NCBI RefSeq assembly: GCF_025362505.1
Contig: NZ_JANYGG010000061.1
Location: 1 to 39,533 of the forward strand
Direction of reading: 5' to 3'
Length of the DNA: 39,533 bases
From: Sphingomonas sp.
GTDB lineage: Bacteria; Pseudomonadota; Alphaproteobacteria; Sphingomonadales; Sphingomonadaceae
Below, piece after piece: positions 27,123-34,778 of the stretch. Under the pieces are notes generated by a model, which had not been told where the DNA came from, did no database searches, and saw nothing but the letters and a program-made list of their open reading frames with translations. The position numbers and the translations under genes were made by a program. The first letter of the stretch is position 1; every line of letters begins with the position of its first letter.

Positions 27123-28055
27123 ATGACGAAGCGGATGATGGGGTCGAGCGGGATCGAGGTCGCGAAGCTCGCACTGGGCGGGAACGTGTTCGGCTGGACC
27201 GCCGACGAGGCGACGAGCTTCGCCATTCTCGATGCCTTCGTCGATGCCGGCGGCACCATGATCGACACTGCTGACGGCTATTCGGCTTGGGTGCCCGGCA
27301 ATGAGGGTGGCGAGAGCGAGACGATTATCGGCAAATGGCTAAAGCAGCCCGGCAAGCGGAACCGGGTCGTCATTGCAACCAAGGTCGGCTTCATGGCCGG
27401 GCTCGCGCCCGACACAATCGCTTCGGCGTGCGACGCCTCCCTTGCGCGCCTGGGGATCGAAACGATCGACCTTTATTACCAGCACAAGGATGACGAGAAG
27501 GTGCCTCTGGCCGACAGCCTTGGCGCGATCGACGCCTTGGTAAAGGCGGGCAAGGTGCGGGCGATAGGCCTGTCCAACTTCACGGCGCCGCGAATCGAGG
27601 AGGCGTTGCACGTCGCGCACCATGCGGGGCTGACGGTACCGAGCGCGTACCAAGGCTGGTACAACATGCTTGAGCGGCAAAAGTTCGAAGAGGCGATTGC
27701 CGCCGTGGTGCTTGGCCAGGGGCTGGCGATGTTCCCATTTTACGGCCTGGCCAATGGGTTCCTGACCGGCAAGTACCGGTCGCGAACCGACCTCGGGAAA
27801 TCGGTTCGTGGTTTACGAAACGTCGAGTATTTCGAGGGCAAGGGACCAAAGGTCCTGGCCGCGCTCGATGAGGTGTCGCGTGAGAGCGGAGCGTCGCTCG
27901 CCGCGATCGCGCTGGCATGGACGATGGCCCAGCCCGGGATTACCGCACCGATCGCGAGCGCAACAAGCCTCGCGCAGGTCGAGGAGCAGGTGGCTGCGTT
28001 AACGTTGACGCTGACGCCCGGCCAGATCGAGCTGCTGGATCGCGTGAGCGAGTAG
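27123..28055 (+). CDS. Aldo/keto reductase
   Basis: The 310-residue NADPH-dependent oxidoreductase has the complete catalytic tetrad: Asp48 in MIDTAD, Tyr53 in DGYSAW, Lys87 in VIATKVG and His121 in LYYQHKDD. The cofactor-binding end of the barrel shows GLSNF and the late ITAPIASATSLAQVEEQV. It resembles the YajO/Tas-like subgroup of bacterial aldo/keto reductases acting on aldehydes or sugar derivatives. GGGAGAAAG precedes the ATG at 27123; an upstream in-frame extension overlaps the prsK promoter region and is rejected. Its stop codon directly abuts the stop of the convergent DUF4893 gene. Confidence 0.93.
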   Translation: MTKRMMGSSGIEVAKLALGGNVFGWTADEATSFAILDAFVDAGGTMIDTADGYSAWVPGNEGGESETIIGKWLKQPGKRNRVVIATKVGFMAGLAPDTIASACDASLARLGIETIDLYYQHKDDEKVPLADSLGAIDALVKAGKVRAIGLSNFTAPRIEEALHVAHHAGLTVPSAYQGWYNMLERQKFEEAIAAVVLGQGLAMFPFYGLANGFLTGKYRSRTDLGKSVRGLRNVEYFEGKGPKVLAALDEVSRESGASLAAIALAWTMAQPGITAPIASATSLAQVEEQVAALTLTLTPGQIELLDRVSE

Positions 28056-28691
28056 CTATCCGGCCGGAACCAGTTCGATCACGTCGATCTGAGATTCGAA
28101 CGTCGGTCGCGGTATCAGCAGCCGCCAGCGCTGCGGGCCGATCCGCTCGACATAGCCCGCCACGTCGCGGTCGGGGTCGCCGCCATATTGCATCGTGCGA
28201 TTCTCGTCGCTGAGCATCAGCGTACCGAGGAAGATGGTGCGCAGTGCATCTCCGGGGAAGATCAGTCCGACCTGCCGCTGCGACCCGCTGAGCTTGGCTA
28301 ACCCCTGCAGCCCGCGCTCGGCGCGGACGCGGCAGGTGAACGCGGGATAGGCGATATAGTCGAGCAGCCCGGCCGACTTGGCGCCGAGCTTGGTCACCCG
28401 GCAGTTATAGGTGCCGTTGGGGATCGCCGGGCCGGGCAGCGCGGCATCGGGCGCAAGCAGGGCGCCCTCGGCGTCGACCTTCGCCCCGGCGCCGGACCGC
28501 CGCGCCGCCGCCAACCCCTCGACGAACGCGCCGCGCCAGTCGCGCAGCCGCGCGCGGTCGGCATCGGTGGCGACGAGGTGCCAGTCGCGCGCCGGCTGGT
28601 CGATGATCGCTCCCTCGCGGTTGAGCGTTCGCTCCATCGACGAGCAGGCGCAAAGCAGGGTGAGCGCCGCGGCGGGCAGGAGAAATCGCAT
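28056..28691 (-). CDS. DUF4893 lipoprotein
   Basis: The 211-residue protein has a lipobox signal peptide (LLCACSS) and the DUF4893 pattern: DWHLVATDADRARLRDWR, then IPNGTYNCRVTKLG, YPAFTCRV and QRQVGLIFPGD. Function of the family is unknown; it is typical of sphingomonads and relatives. The two Cys in YNCRV and FTCRV could form a disulfide in the periplasm. The start at 28691 is chosen to begin at the signal peptide. It ends exactly where the aldo/keto reductase ends, with no space for a separate terminator. Confidence 0.85.
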   Translation of the reverse strand: MRFLLPAAALTLLCACSSMERTLNREGAIIDQPARDWHLVATDADRARLRDWRGAFVEGLAAARRSGAGAKVDAEGALLAPDAALPGPAIPNGTYNCRVTKLGAKSAGLLDYIAYPAFTCRVRAERGLQGLAKLSGSQRQVGLIFPGDALRTIFLGTLMLSDENRTMQYGGDPDRDVAGYVERIGPQRWRLLIPRPTFESQIDVIELVPAG

Positions 28692-28743
28692 CACACCAAG
28701 GCTAGGCGGCCCCGCCGCCCGCCGCAACCGGCTAGACCATGAT

Positions 28744-28770
28744 CGTTTCAGATTATATCAATCTGAAACG
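28744..28770. repeat. Perfect 11-bp palindrome, dispersed alphaproteobacterial type
   Basis: CGTTTCAGATT (28744-28754) and AATCTGAAACG (28760-28770) are perfect inverted arms around ATATC. It lies between the start of the DUF4893 gene and the end of the hydroxybutyrate dehydrogenase gene, both leftward. There is no T-run. The sequence resembles a palindrome I recall from intergenic regions of several alphaproteobacteria. Confidence 0.7.
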
Positions 28771-28781
28771 TCAATCAGGCT

Positions 28782-29567
28782 CTATTGCGCGGTCCAGCCG
28801 CCGTCGATGCTCATGTTCGAGCCGGTGATCGACCCGGCTTCCTCGCGGCACAGGAACAGCGCCATTGCCGCAACCTCCTCGGGGGTGACGAACCGCTTGG
28901 TCGGCTGCGCGGCGAGCAGCACGTCGTTCATCACCTGCTCGCGGGTCAGGCCACGCGCTTTCATCGTGTCGGGGATCTGGTTCTCGACCAGCGGCGTCCA
29001 GACATAGCCGGGCGAGATGCAGTTGACCGTGATCCCGGTCGTCGCAAGCTCGAGCGCGACGGTCTTGGTCATCCCCGCGATGCCGTGCTTGGCCATGACA
29101 TAGGCGCTTTTGTTGGGGCTCGCGACCAGGCTGTGGGCCGAGGCGGTCGACAGGATCCGGCCCCATTTGCGCGCTTTCATCAGCGGCACCACGGTGCGCG
29201 TCAGATACCAGGCGGCGCTCATGTTTAGCGCGATGATCTTCTCATATTGGTCGGCCGGGAAATCCTCGATCGGCGAGACATGCTGCACCCCCGCATTGTT
29301 GACGATGATGTCGGGGCCGCCCGTAGCTTCGTGGCAACCGCGCGCCAGCCGCTCGATCGCCGCCGGATCGGTCAGGTCGGCGGGATCATAGCGCGCCGGC
29401 GCTCCCGCAGCCGCCTCGAGCGCCGCCCGTTCCGCCTCTATCGCCGCTGGATCGCCGAAACCGTTGATCGTCACGCTCGCTCCCTCGGCAGCGAACACCC
29501 TGGCGATCGCGAGCCCGATGCCCGAGGTTGAGCCGGTGACGATGGCGCTCTTGCCCGTGAGGATCAT
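28782..29567 (-). CDS. bdhA: 3-hydroxybutyrate dehydrogenase (SDR family)
   Basis: The 261-residue classical short-chain dehydrogenase oxidises D-3-hydroxybutyrate to acetoacetate with NAD+, in polyhydroxybutyrate turnover. It shows the cofactor loop TGSTSGIG (residues 9-16), the NNAGVQHVSP motif, the catalytic Ser in STASAHS, and Tyr/Lys in SAYVMAKHG. The NAGVQHV and LVENQIPDTMK stretches are typical of 3-hydroxybutyrate dehydrogenases rather than of general SDRs. AGGAAGAG precedes the ATG at 29567; a much longer frame reads into the upstream divergent gene and is not real. It is divergent from the zinc metallopeptidase gene. Confidence 0.92.
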   Translation of the reverse strand: MILTGKSAIVTGSTSGIGLAIARVFAAEGASVTINGFGDPAAIEAERAALEAAAGAPARYDPADLTDPAAIERLARGCHEATGGPDIIVNNAGVQHVSPIEDFPADQYEKIIALNMSAAWYLTRTVVPLMKARKWGRILSTASAHSLVASPNKSAYVMAKHGIAGMTKTVALELATTGITVNCISPGYVWTPLVENQIPDTMKARGLTREQVMNDVLLAAQPTKRFVTPEEVAAMALFLCREEAGSITGSNMSIDGGWTAQ

Positions 29568-29687
29568 CTGCTCTTCCTGAATGAGATTTCTCCGGCGTTC
29601 ATAGCGGGCGGATGCCGATCGCCAACCGAATGTTTTGCAACCGGCACGGCCTCCGCGCATTGAGTAGCCACACAGGAGGATCTCGCC

Positions 29688-30590
29688 ATGCGGCTCGACG
29701 ACCAGCGCGAAAGCGGAAATTTCCAGGACGATACCGGCCGCGGCGGAATGGGCTTCGGCGGTGGCGGCGGCGGCGGGCTCGGCCTGATCTTCTCGCTCAT
29801 CGCGAGCCGGTTCGGGATTGTCGGGATCATCCTCCTCGCGCTTGGTTATTGCGCGCTGACGTCGCTTGGCGGGCTTGGCGGCGGTGTCATGCCCAGCTCG
29901 TCGGTCAGCGCGCCGGGCGGCAAGAGCAGCCTCGACCCGACGATCCAGCATTTCACGCTCAAGGTACTCGGTTCGACCGAGGACAGCTGGGGCAAGCTGT
30001 TCGCAGCCTCGGGCAGCCGCTACGAGCCGACGACTTTGGTGTATTATTCGGGTTCGGACGATTCAGGCTGCGGCGCGGCGCAGTCGGCGATGGGACCATT
30101 CTACTGCCCGACCGACAAGAAGATCTACCTCGACACCAGCTTCTTCAACGAGCTCTCGCAGCGTTTTCAGGCGCCGGGCGACTTCGCCATGGCCTATGTT
30201 ATCGCGCACGAGGTCGGTCACCATGTCCAGGACATGCAGGGCATTCTCGACAAGGCGCACAACGCCCAGGCGCGGGCGAGCGATACGCAGGGCAACGCGA
30301 TCCAGGTCGGGGTCGAGCTGCAGGCCGACTGCTATGCCGGGGTGTGGGCGGCGACCGCTCGGGACAGCAAGGGCCAGTCGCTGATGGAGCCGGGCGACGT
30401 CGAGGAAGGAATGCGCGCCGCCATGGCGATCGGCGACGACACGCTGCAGAAAGAAACGCAGGGGCGGGTGATGCCCGACAAGTTCACCCACGGATCGTCG
30501 GCGGCGCGGATGGCGGCGCTGCAGAAGGGGCTGACGACCGGCGACCCGGCGCAGTGCGTGAATTTGCAGCAACCGTCAGTGCGAGCGTAA
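29688..30590 (+). CDS. Neutral zinc metallopeptidase, YpfJ family
   Basis: The 300-residue protein starts with MRLDDQRESGNFQDD and a Gly-rich stretch, followed by a membrane helix at about 33-60 and a periplasmic domain. The zinc site HEVGHH is at 174-179; the family signatures MGPFYCPTDKKIYLDTSFF, VGVELQADCYAGVWA and FTHGSSAARM are present. It matches the YpfJ/KPN_02809-type neutral zinc metallopeptidases, whose substrate is unknown. CAGGAGG gives a strong ribosome site. The last codons and stop come from a dispersed inverted repeat, so its C terminus (PSVRA) is shaped by that element. Confidence 0.93.
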   Translation: MRLDDQRESGNFQDDTGRGGMGFGGGGGGGLGLIFSLIASRFGIVGIILLALGYCALTSLGGLGGGVMPSSSVSAPGGKSSLDPTIQHFTLKVLGSTEDSWGKLFAASGSRYEPTTLVYYSGSDDSGCGAAQSAMGPFYCPTDKKIYLDTSFFNELSQRFQAPGDFAMAYVIAHEVGHHVQDMQGILDKAHNAQARASDTQGNAIQVGVELQADCYAGVWAATARDSKGQSLMEPGDVEEGMRAAMAIGDDTLQKETQGRVMPDKFTHGSSAARMAALQKGLTTGDPAQCVNLQQPSVRA

Positions 30591-30655
30591 CGAAGCAATC
30601 CAGCAGATCTTGCCCGCGCCGGATTGCTTCGTCAGCTCGCCCTTCACAATGACGG
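30573..30655. repeat. Long imperfect palindrome between convergent genes
   Basis: A perfect 12-bp stem, ACGAAGCAATCC (30590-30601) and GGATTGCTTCGT (30621-30632), is extended outward by CCGTCA (30573) against TGACGG ending at 30655. The element fills the gap between the YpfJ and oxidoreductase genes, supplies the YpfJ stop codon, and ends one base before the oxidoreductase stop. The CGAAGCAATCC/GGATTGCTTCG pair is a known type of dispersed repeat in alphaproteobacterial genomes. Confidence 0.8.
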
Positions 30656-31642
30656 TTAAAGCTTGACCAGCATCTTGCCCGTGTTCTTGCCCCAGAACAG
30701 TCCGAGGAACGCCTCTGGCGTCTGCTCCAGCCCATCGACCACCGTTTCGCGGCTCTTGACCTGGCCGTTCGCGATCCAGCCGCCCATGTCGCGGTAGAAG
30801 TCGCCCATGTGACCGAGATAATCGGTCCAGATGAAGCCTTGCAGCCGGATGCGCATCCCGATGACGCGCATGATGTAGCGAAACATCGCTGGCTCGCCGC
30901 GATTATAGTTGTCGATCATCCCGCAGATCGCGAAGCGCGCATCCTTGCGTGCATGGGCGAGGGCGGCGTCGAGGTGATCGCCGCCGACATTGTCGAAATA
31001 GACGTCGATCCCGTTCGGGGCCGCTGCTCCGAGGGATTTGACCAGTGGTCCGGCCTTGTAGTCGATCACCTCGTCGGCGCCGAGCGTACGGACATAGTCG
31101 CATTTCTCCGCGCCGCCGGCCGACCCGATCACGGTCATTCCCCTGGCCTTGGCGATCTGGACCACCGCCGATCCGACCGCACCTGCCGCAGCCGAGACGA
31201 ACACGATGTCGCCTTCCTTGGCCGACGCGGCCTCGAGCAGCCCGAAATAGGCCGTCCCGCCGGTCAGCCCGAGGATGCCGAGGAACGCCTGCGGCGCAAC
31301 GCCGAGGTCGGGCAGCTTGTTGAGCGCGGAGGCCGGCGCCACCGCCTCGTCGCGCCAGCCGAGCATGTGCATCACGGTGTCGCCCGGCTTGAACCCCGGA
31401 TCGCGCGACTCGACCACTTCGCCGACCGCGCCGCCCTCCATCGGGGCGTCTAGCGCGAACGGCGGGACGTAGGATTTCGTGTCGTTCATCCGCCCGCGCA
31501 TGTACGGGTCGACCGACAGAAAATGGTTCTTCACCCGCACCATGCCGTCTTCGAGCGCGGGCAGGGCGATCTCCTTAAGCGCGAAATTGTCGGGTGTGGG
31601 CATGCCAATGGGGCGGCTCATCAGGTGCCAGGCGCGGGCCAT
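30656..31642 (-). CDS. NADP-dependent oxidoreductase, MDR family
   Basis: The 328-residue protein belongs to the medium-chain reductases of the leukotriene B4 12-hydroxydehydrogenase/prostaglandin reductase group, as in YncB/CurA-like bacterial enzymes. It shows LSVDPYMRGRM near the N terminus, GEVVESRDPGFKPGD, the Rossmann segment VFVSAAAGAVGSAVVQIAK, YKAGPLVKSL and YFDNVGGDHLDAAL. It has no catalytic zinc Cys cluster. It probably reduces alpha,beta-unsaturated carbonyls with NADPH. AAGGAG stands 8 bases before the ATG at 31642; a GTG two codons earlier is too close to it. Confidence 0.93.
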   Translation of the reverse strand: MARAWHLMSRPIGMPTPDNFALKEIALPALEDGMVRVKNHFLSVDPYMRGRMNDTKSYVPPFALDAPMEGGAVGEVVESRDPGFKPGDTVMHMLGWRDEAVAPASALNKLPDLGVAPQAFLGILGLTGGTAYFGLLEAASAKEGDIVFVSAAAGAVGSAVVQIAKARGMTVIGSAGGAEKCDYVRTLGADEVIDYKAGPLVKSLGAAAPNGIDVYFDNVGGDHLDAALAHARKDARFAICGMIDNYNRGEPAMFRYIMRVIGMRIRLQGFIWTDYLGHMGDFYRDMGGWIANGQVKSRETVVDGLEQTPEAFLGLFWGKNTGKMLVKL

Positions 31643-31846
31643 CTTCACTCTCCTTGGATTGGGTGGGCCCGCTCTGGCGCGCTACCACGCAAAAGAAAAG
31701 CGCTGACGGGGAAGGGCTGTCTTCGCCGGCCCCCGGCCGCGAGATGGTGGAGGTTGCTGAATGAAGACAATGCTGGTGCCGTTCCCGCCGGACGGGACCG
31801 ACCGTAGGGCCGCATCGACCCAGTGAAGGAAGGAGGAAAGAGGCCG

Positions 31847-31875
31847 TTGCCAGCCTTGCCAAGCGCCGCTATTGG
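31847..31875 (+). promoter_or_regulatory. Probable tRNA-Ala promoter
   Basis: TTGCCA (31847-31852) and TATTGG (31870-31875) are 17 bp apart and lie 18 bp before the tRNA 5' end. The form matches housekeeping promoters of alphaproteobacteria. Confidence 0.6.
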
Positions 31876-31892
31876 GCACGCTCGCCGGGTGC

Positions 31893-31968
31893 GGGGCTGT
31901 AGCTCAGATGGGAGAGCGCTGCAATCGCACTGCAGAGGTCAGCGGTTCGATCCCGCTCAGCTCCACCA
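31893..31968 (+). tRNA. tRNA-Ala(CGC)
   Basis: A complete 76-nt tRNA. The acceptor stem GGGGCTG pairs with CAGCTCC and includes the G3-U70 pair that sets alanine identity. The anticodon stem CTGCA/TGCAG holds the loop ATCGCAC with anticodon CGC, which reads GCG. The T-arm contains GGTTCGATCC, and the discriminator A and encoded CCA end at 31968. It is the likely insertion site of the adjacent integrated element. Confidence 0.95.
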
Positions 31969-32015
31969 CGCTCGGCCGTCGATCAACTAAGCCATTGGAC
32001 TGACGAGGATAACCT

Positions 32016-32097
32016 AAGGACGCTGCTCGTCCTTCTGTCGTCCTGTCGACTCGCTCGTGTCGCTCGCTGACACAAACCTGACACAAGGGCGACAGAT
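32016..32097 (+). promoter_or_regulatory. Integrase upstream region with hairpin and 11-bp-spaced direct repeats
   Basis: AAGGACG/CGTCCTT (32016-32034) forms a 7-bp hairpin. CTGACACAA occurs twice, at 32067-32075 and 32078-32086, so the copies are one helical turn apart and end 11 bp before the integrase ATG. Such repeats suit binding of an integrase arm domain or a repressor. No clear promoter hexamers were identified. Confidence 0.5.
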
Positions 32098-33120
32098 ATG
32101 GCGACTGTAACGAAACGCGGCACGAGCTGGTTTGCTCAGGTGCGCCGCAAGGGCTTTGCTCCTCAATACAAGACATTCCGATTCAAGGCCGAGGCACTAG
32201 CTTGGGCGCGTCAGGTGGAGGGTGCGATTGACGAAGGGAAGGTTCCTTTCGGTACGCTTAGTCCCAAAGGCTTGTCCCTGCGTTCCCTGCTCGACCGCTA
32301 CAAGGCGGAAGTGACCCCGAGGAAGAGAAGTGCCGCTTCCGAGAACCTAAGGCTTGCGAAGCTACAGAGAGACCCCCTCGCCGACACTGACCTAGGTTCG
32401 TTGGAACCAAATGCCATCGCAGCGTACCGGGACCGACGCTTACGCATCGTGAAGCCCGCAACCGTTCGCCGTGAGCTTGCACTTCTAACCCATGCCCTGA
32501 ACATCGCCAGCCGCGAGTGGGGTTACGCTTTGGCTCGGAACCCCGTCGCTGTTGTCCAGCAACCCACCGTAGACAACGCCCGAGAACGCCGATTGCGAAA
32601 GGGAGAGCTTGAGAAACTGGAGGTGGCGTCGAGGGCGTCCCGTAATGGCTTAGTGGGGCCCATCGTGCGGCTCGCAATCGAGACTGCGCTGCGCCGAGCT
32701 GAAATAATTAATTTGGAATGGCGTCACGTCGACCTGGTCCAGCGGACAGCGCACATACCAGTCACCAAATCGGGCAAGGCAAGAACCATTCCACTGACCG
32801 ACGGAGCCGTCTCTATCCTTCGCCACAGGCGCACGGAAGCTGAGGTCCAAGGAAAGGTGTTTCCCATAACGGCCAACGCTCTACGGCTCTCCTGGGAGCG
32901 CCTACGACGCCGTGCGGGCCTTGTGGACCTGCGCTTCCACGACTTGCGTCACGAGGCTATCTCGCGGTTCTGTGAGCTTGGTCTGACGCTGGCGGAGGTA
33001 GCCTTAATCAGCGGACACAAGGACTATCGGATGCTCGCCCGCTACACCCACCTCCAGCCGATGGACTTGGCGATGAAGCTCAAAGGCAGGGCGTGGGAAC
33101 CTGGAACCAGCCGACAATAG
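32098..33120 (+). CDS. Tyrosine recombinase/integrase
   Basis: The 340-residue phage-type integrase has an N-terminal arm-binding-like segment (MATVTKRGTSWFAQVRRKGF), a SAM-like core-binding domain at about 60-155, and a catalytic domain with Arg199 in TALRRAEI, Lys224 or Lys227 in TKSGKAR, His281 and Arg284 in HDLRHE, His307 in SGHKDY and the nucleophile Tyr316 in ARYTHL. All catalytic residues are present, so it looks functional. It would integrate and excise the island at the neighbouring tRNA-Ala. The gene reads away from the tRNA and starts 130 bp beyond its CCA. It ends close to the convergent XRE gene. Confidence 0.95.
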   Translation: MATVTKRGTSWFAQVRRKGFAPQYKTFRFKAEALAWARQVEGAIDEGKVPFGTLSPKGLSLRSLLDRYKAEVTPRKRSAASENLRLAKLQRDPLADTDLGSLEPNAIAAYRDRRLRIVKPATVRRELALLTHALNIASREWGYALARNPVAVVQQPTVDNARERRLRKGELEKLEVASRASRNGLVGPIVRLAIETALRRAEIINLEWRHVDLVQRTAHIPVTKSGKARTIPLTDGAVSILRHRRTEAEVQGKVFPITANALRLSWERLRRRAGLVDLRFHDLRHEAISRFCELGLTLAEVALISGHKDYRMLARYTHLQPMDLAMKLKGRAWEPGTSRQ

Positions 33121-33175
33121 CGGGGCACGATCCAAGTGAGTAACGTAGTCGTGGCGCGTGCTTTCCTAATGGACG

Positions 33176-33439
33176 CTAGCGTTCACTCGGGGTGCCTACC
33201 GCCGTGACGAGCGAAGCCGGATCGATTCCAAGCGCACGAGCGAAGTCCACTAGTTCGATCACATCTAAGCGCCGTTCTCCAAGCTCTACACGCGACACGA
33301 ACTGCTTATGAAGGCCAAGCTTTATGGCCAATTCAGCCTGAGTCATGTTCAGCGTTCGTCGCTCGGCAGAGAGACGTTCGATTAGTTGCCGGTAGCGCGG
33401 GTCCCGAAAGCCCGGCGTAGTTGCTCGACCAGTTGCCAC
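33176..33439 (-). CDS. XRE-family transcriptional regulator
   Basis: The 87-residue protein is nearly all a helix-turn-helix domain: RYRQLIERLSAERRTLNMTQ, AELAIKLGLHKQFVSRVE as the recognition part, then LGERRLDVIELVDFARALG. It is a cro/CI-like DNA-binding regulator. The GTG start at 33439 is the longest plausible one; no strong ribosome site is seen, and a later start is possible. It is divergent from the tail-anchored protein gene, and a perfect palindrome lies in the region between them, so it probably controls itself and that gene. Stand-alone XRE genes of this kind often control island or toxin-antitoxin functions. Confidence 0.85.
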   Translation of the reverse strand: MATGRATTPGFRDPRYRQLIERLSAERRTLNMTQAELAIKLGLHKQFVSRVELGERRLDVIELVDFARALGIDPASLVTAVGTPSER

Positions 33440-33458
33440 ACAGCGCTGTCGAGCATCT

Positions 33459-33487
33459 TAGACAGGTCACAGAATCTGTGACAGAAT
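33459..33487 (+). promoter_or_regulatory. Palindromic operator within a divergent promoter
   Basis: GTCACAGA-A-TCTGTGAC (33466-33482) is a perfect 8-bp inverted repeat with a 1-base centre. It sits between TTAGAC (33459-33464) and CAGAAT (33482-33487), which are 17 bp apart and could be the -35 and -10 of the rightward gene. A repressor bound here would block that promoter and the XRE gene beside it. Confidence 0.65.
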
Positions 33488-33530
33488 GGGTGATAAACTT
33501 AAGGCGCGCACAGTGGGGTGGGGATCGCTT

Positions 33531-34124
33531 ATGGCCCAAGTTGACGACGAGCTGGCGAGTAACCCCTCAGCGCGACTGCAAAGTCTCCATGCGGAAATGC
33601 TTGCGGCGGGGGACTATGAACGGATCGCCCGCGAAGCAATGGTGCTGGAAGGTTTGGAAGCGCTCCCCCAACTTTGCGCAGCTGTAGAGGGGATCCGAGT
33701 CGAGCTGGCTGGAAAACTGGATGCTATCGGAGTACCTCCGCGGGATAACGGGACTTGGGGGGAAATTGCGTCCGAGCTGGGTGAAAAGCTCGAAGGTCTG
33801 GCGTCACTTGCCCAGCTAATTGAAAGTGTTGAGGGGCTTCAAGAAGCGGCCGATAGGCTCGCCATCGACCCACACCTCCAAACGTTATCCAAGGAGGTCG
33901 AAAATGCGGCGTCAGGTATCCACAGTCTAGCGAGCGAGCTCCAGTATCTCGCGAGCACCGTAGAAGAACAAGGCGAGCTAACTCGAATGACTATCGCAAG
34001 CAGGGCGAATAATATCGAGTGGCTCCTGCGCCTGCTCGTGTTAGCAGCTATTTTGATGATTGTACGATTTTGGCCGAGCGCGGGGTGGCCTTCGGGCCAG
34101 CATTTGTTTGGTGGCTCCGGCTGA
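33531..34124 (+). CDS. Coiled-coil protein with C-terminal membrane anchor, unknown function
   Basis: The 197-residue protein has acidic helical segments from residue 1 to about 155, including heptad-like stretches (ESVEGLQEAADRL, ASGIHSLASELQYLASTVEEQ), a single membrane helix near 162-181 (NIEWLLRLLVLAAILMIVRF), and a short Gly/Ser tail outside. It looks like a tail-anchored or type II membrane protein with a long cytoplasmic coiled coil. I do not recognise a family. The start at 33531 has GGGGA upstream and suits the promoter at 33459-33487; an earlier ATG at 33486 lies within the operator and lacks a ribosome site. The divergent XRE gene suggests a regulated island function. Confidence 0.7.
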   Translation: MAQVDDELASNPSARLQSLHAEMLAAGDYERIAREAMVLEGLEALPQLCAAVEGIRVELAGKLDAIGVPPRDNGTWGEIASELGEKLEGLASLAQLIESVEGLQEAADRLAIDPHLQTLSKEVENAASGIHSLASELQYLASTVEEQGELTRMTIASRANNIEWLLRLLVLAAILMIVRFWPSAGWPSGQHLFGGSG

Positions 34125-34414
34125 CCCTAGGACGGCGGCTGGAGTCGAAAGTAGAGAATTGCGCTACCCACGTAGCCCGCAAGGCCTAGCGGTGCCGTAG
34201 CGAGTCCTGACGGGCTCCTAGAGTCTTTTATGACGTTATGGAGTACCATGAATGGTTACGCCCCATTAGCGGGCTGTCGACAAACGACTCATAGCCGACG
34301 CTCCGTCAAGATCCGAGGCTCTTGAACCCAGTTTCGGGTTTTGATAATTCTGATACGCGTTGCCGGAAGACCCGCTTCGCATTGGCGTAAAACCCTTTGG
34401 GCGAGGGAAAGAGG
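34125..34414. other. Intergenic region, 290 bp
   Basis: No gene is seen. AACCC (34325-34329) and GGGTT (34336-34340) form a short hairpin followed by TT, possibly a weak terminator. The remainder is of mixed composition and lower GC than the core region. The ribosome site of the next small gene lies at its end. Confidence 0.4.
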
Positions 34415-34582
34415 ATGAGCGACACACAATCCTATTATGCTGCTAGAGCACGCGAGGAGCGCCAGCGAGCAATGGCCTCAGGCGATCCGGCTGTTGCAAA
34501 GATCCATGAAGAGATGGCCAACGAATACGAGAGTCGCTTGCAGGATACGGAAGCCTTAGAGCCGCGCGAACAGCGCGCTTGA
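34415..34582 (+). CDS. Small hydrophilic protein
   Basis: The 55-residue protein MSDTQSYYAARAREERQRAM and onwards is highly charged and helical, with the pattern AVAKIHEEMANEYESRLQ near the end. I recognise it as the kind of short conserved protein (YY.ARAREER...IHEE.A..YE) common in sphingomonads, of unknown function. GAGGGA lies 6 bases before the ATG at 34415. A TTG six codons earlier is less likely. A half copy of a dispersed repeat follows at 34592. Confidence 0.7.
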   Translation: MSDTQSYYAARAREERQRAMASGDPAVAKIHEEMANEYESRLQDTEALEPREQRA

Positions 34583-34591
34583 ATATCTAGA

Positions 34592-34611
34592 AATGTCTGC
34601 TTCCCACCCAT
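34592..34611. repeat. Half copy of the dispersed inverted repeat
   Basis: AATGTCTGCTTCCCACCCAT matches the left half and centre of the element present complete at 19872-19902 and as a right half at 21238-21257. It lies 10 bp after a small island gene. The right arm is degenerate here. Confidence 0.6.
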
Positions 34612-34677
34612 CATCGGAGGTCCGGCCACCTACTGAGAGGTTCACGCGCCTCGTGAAGGTCCAAGTAACAACAACCG

Positions 34678-34701
34678 CCGAGCGGCTTTAGCGGCTTTTT
34701 T
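34678..34701 (+). terminator. Possible weak terminator
   Basis: GCCG pairs with CGGC around GAGCGGCTTTAG, followed by six T near 34696-34701. It is 100 bp beyond the small gene ending at 34582. The stem is short, so confidence is low. Confidence 0.35.
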
Positions 34702-34778
34702 GAAGTCAGGTGGGGAGGGTTCACGGAGGGACCCGAAAGTTTGGCGATAGGGGACCCAAAGGGATCCGCCCTCGCTCG

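Noticed and set aside
25541-27274. Rightward ORF of 577 codons opposite prsK
   Set aside because: Arg/Gln/Ala-rich composition typical of antisense GC-bias frames; prsK on the other strand has full domain structure.
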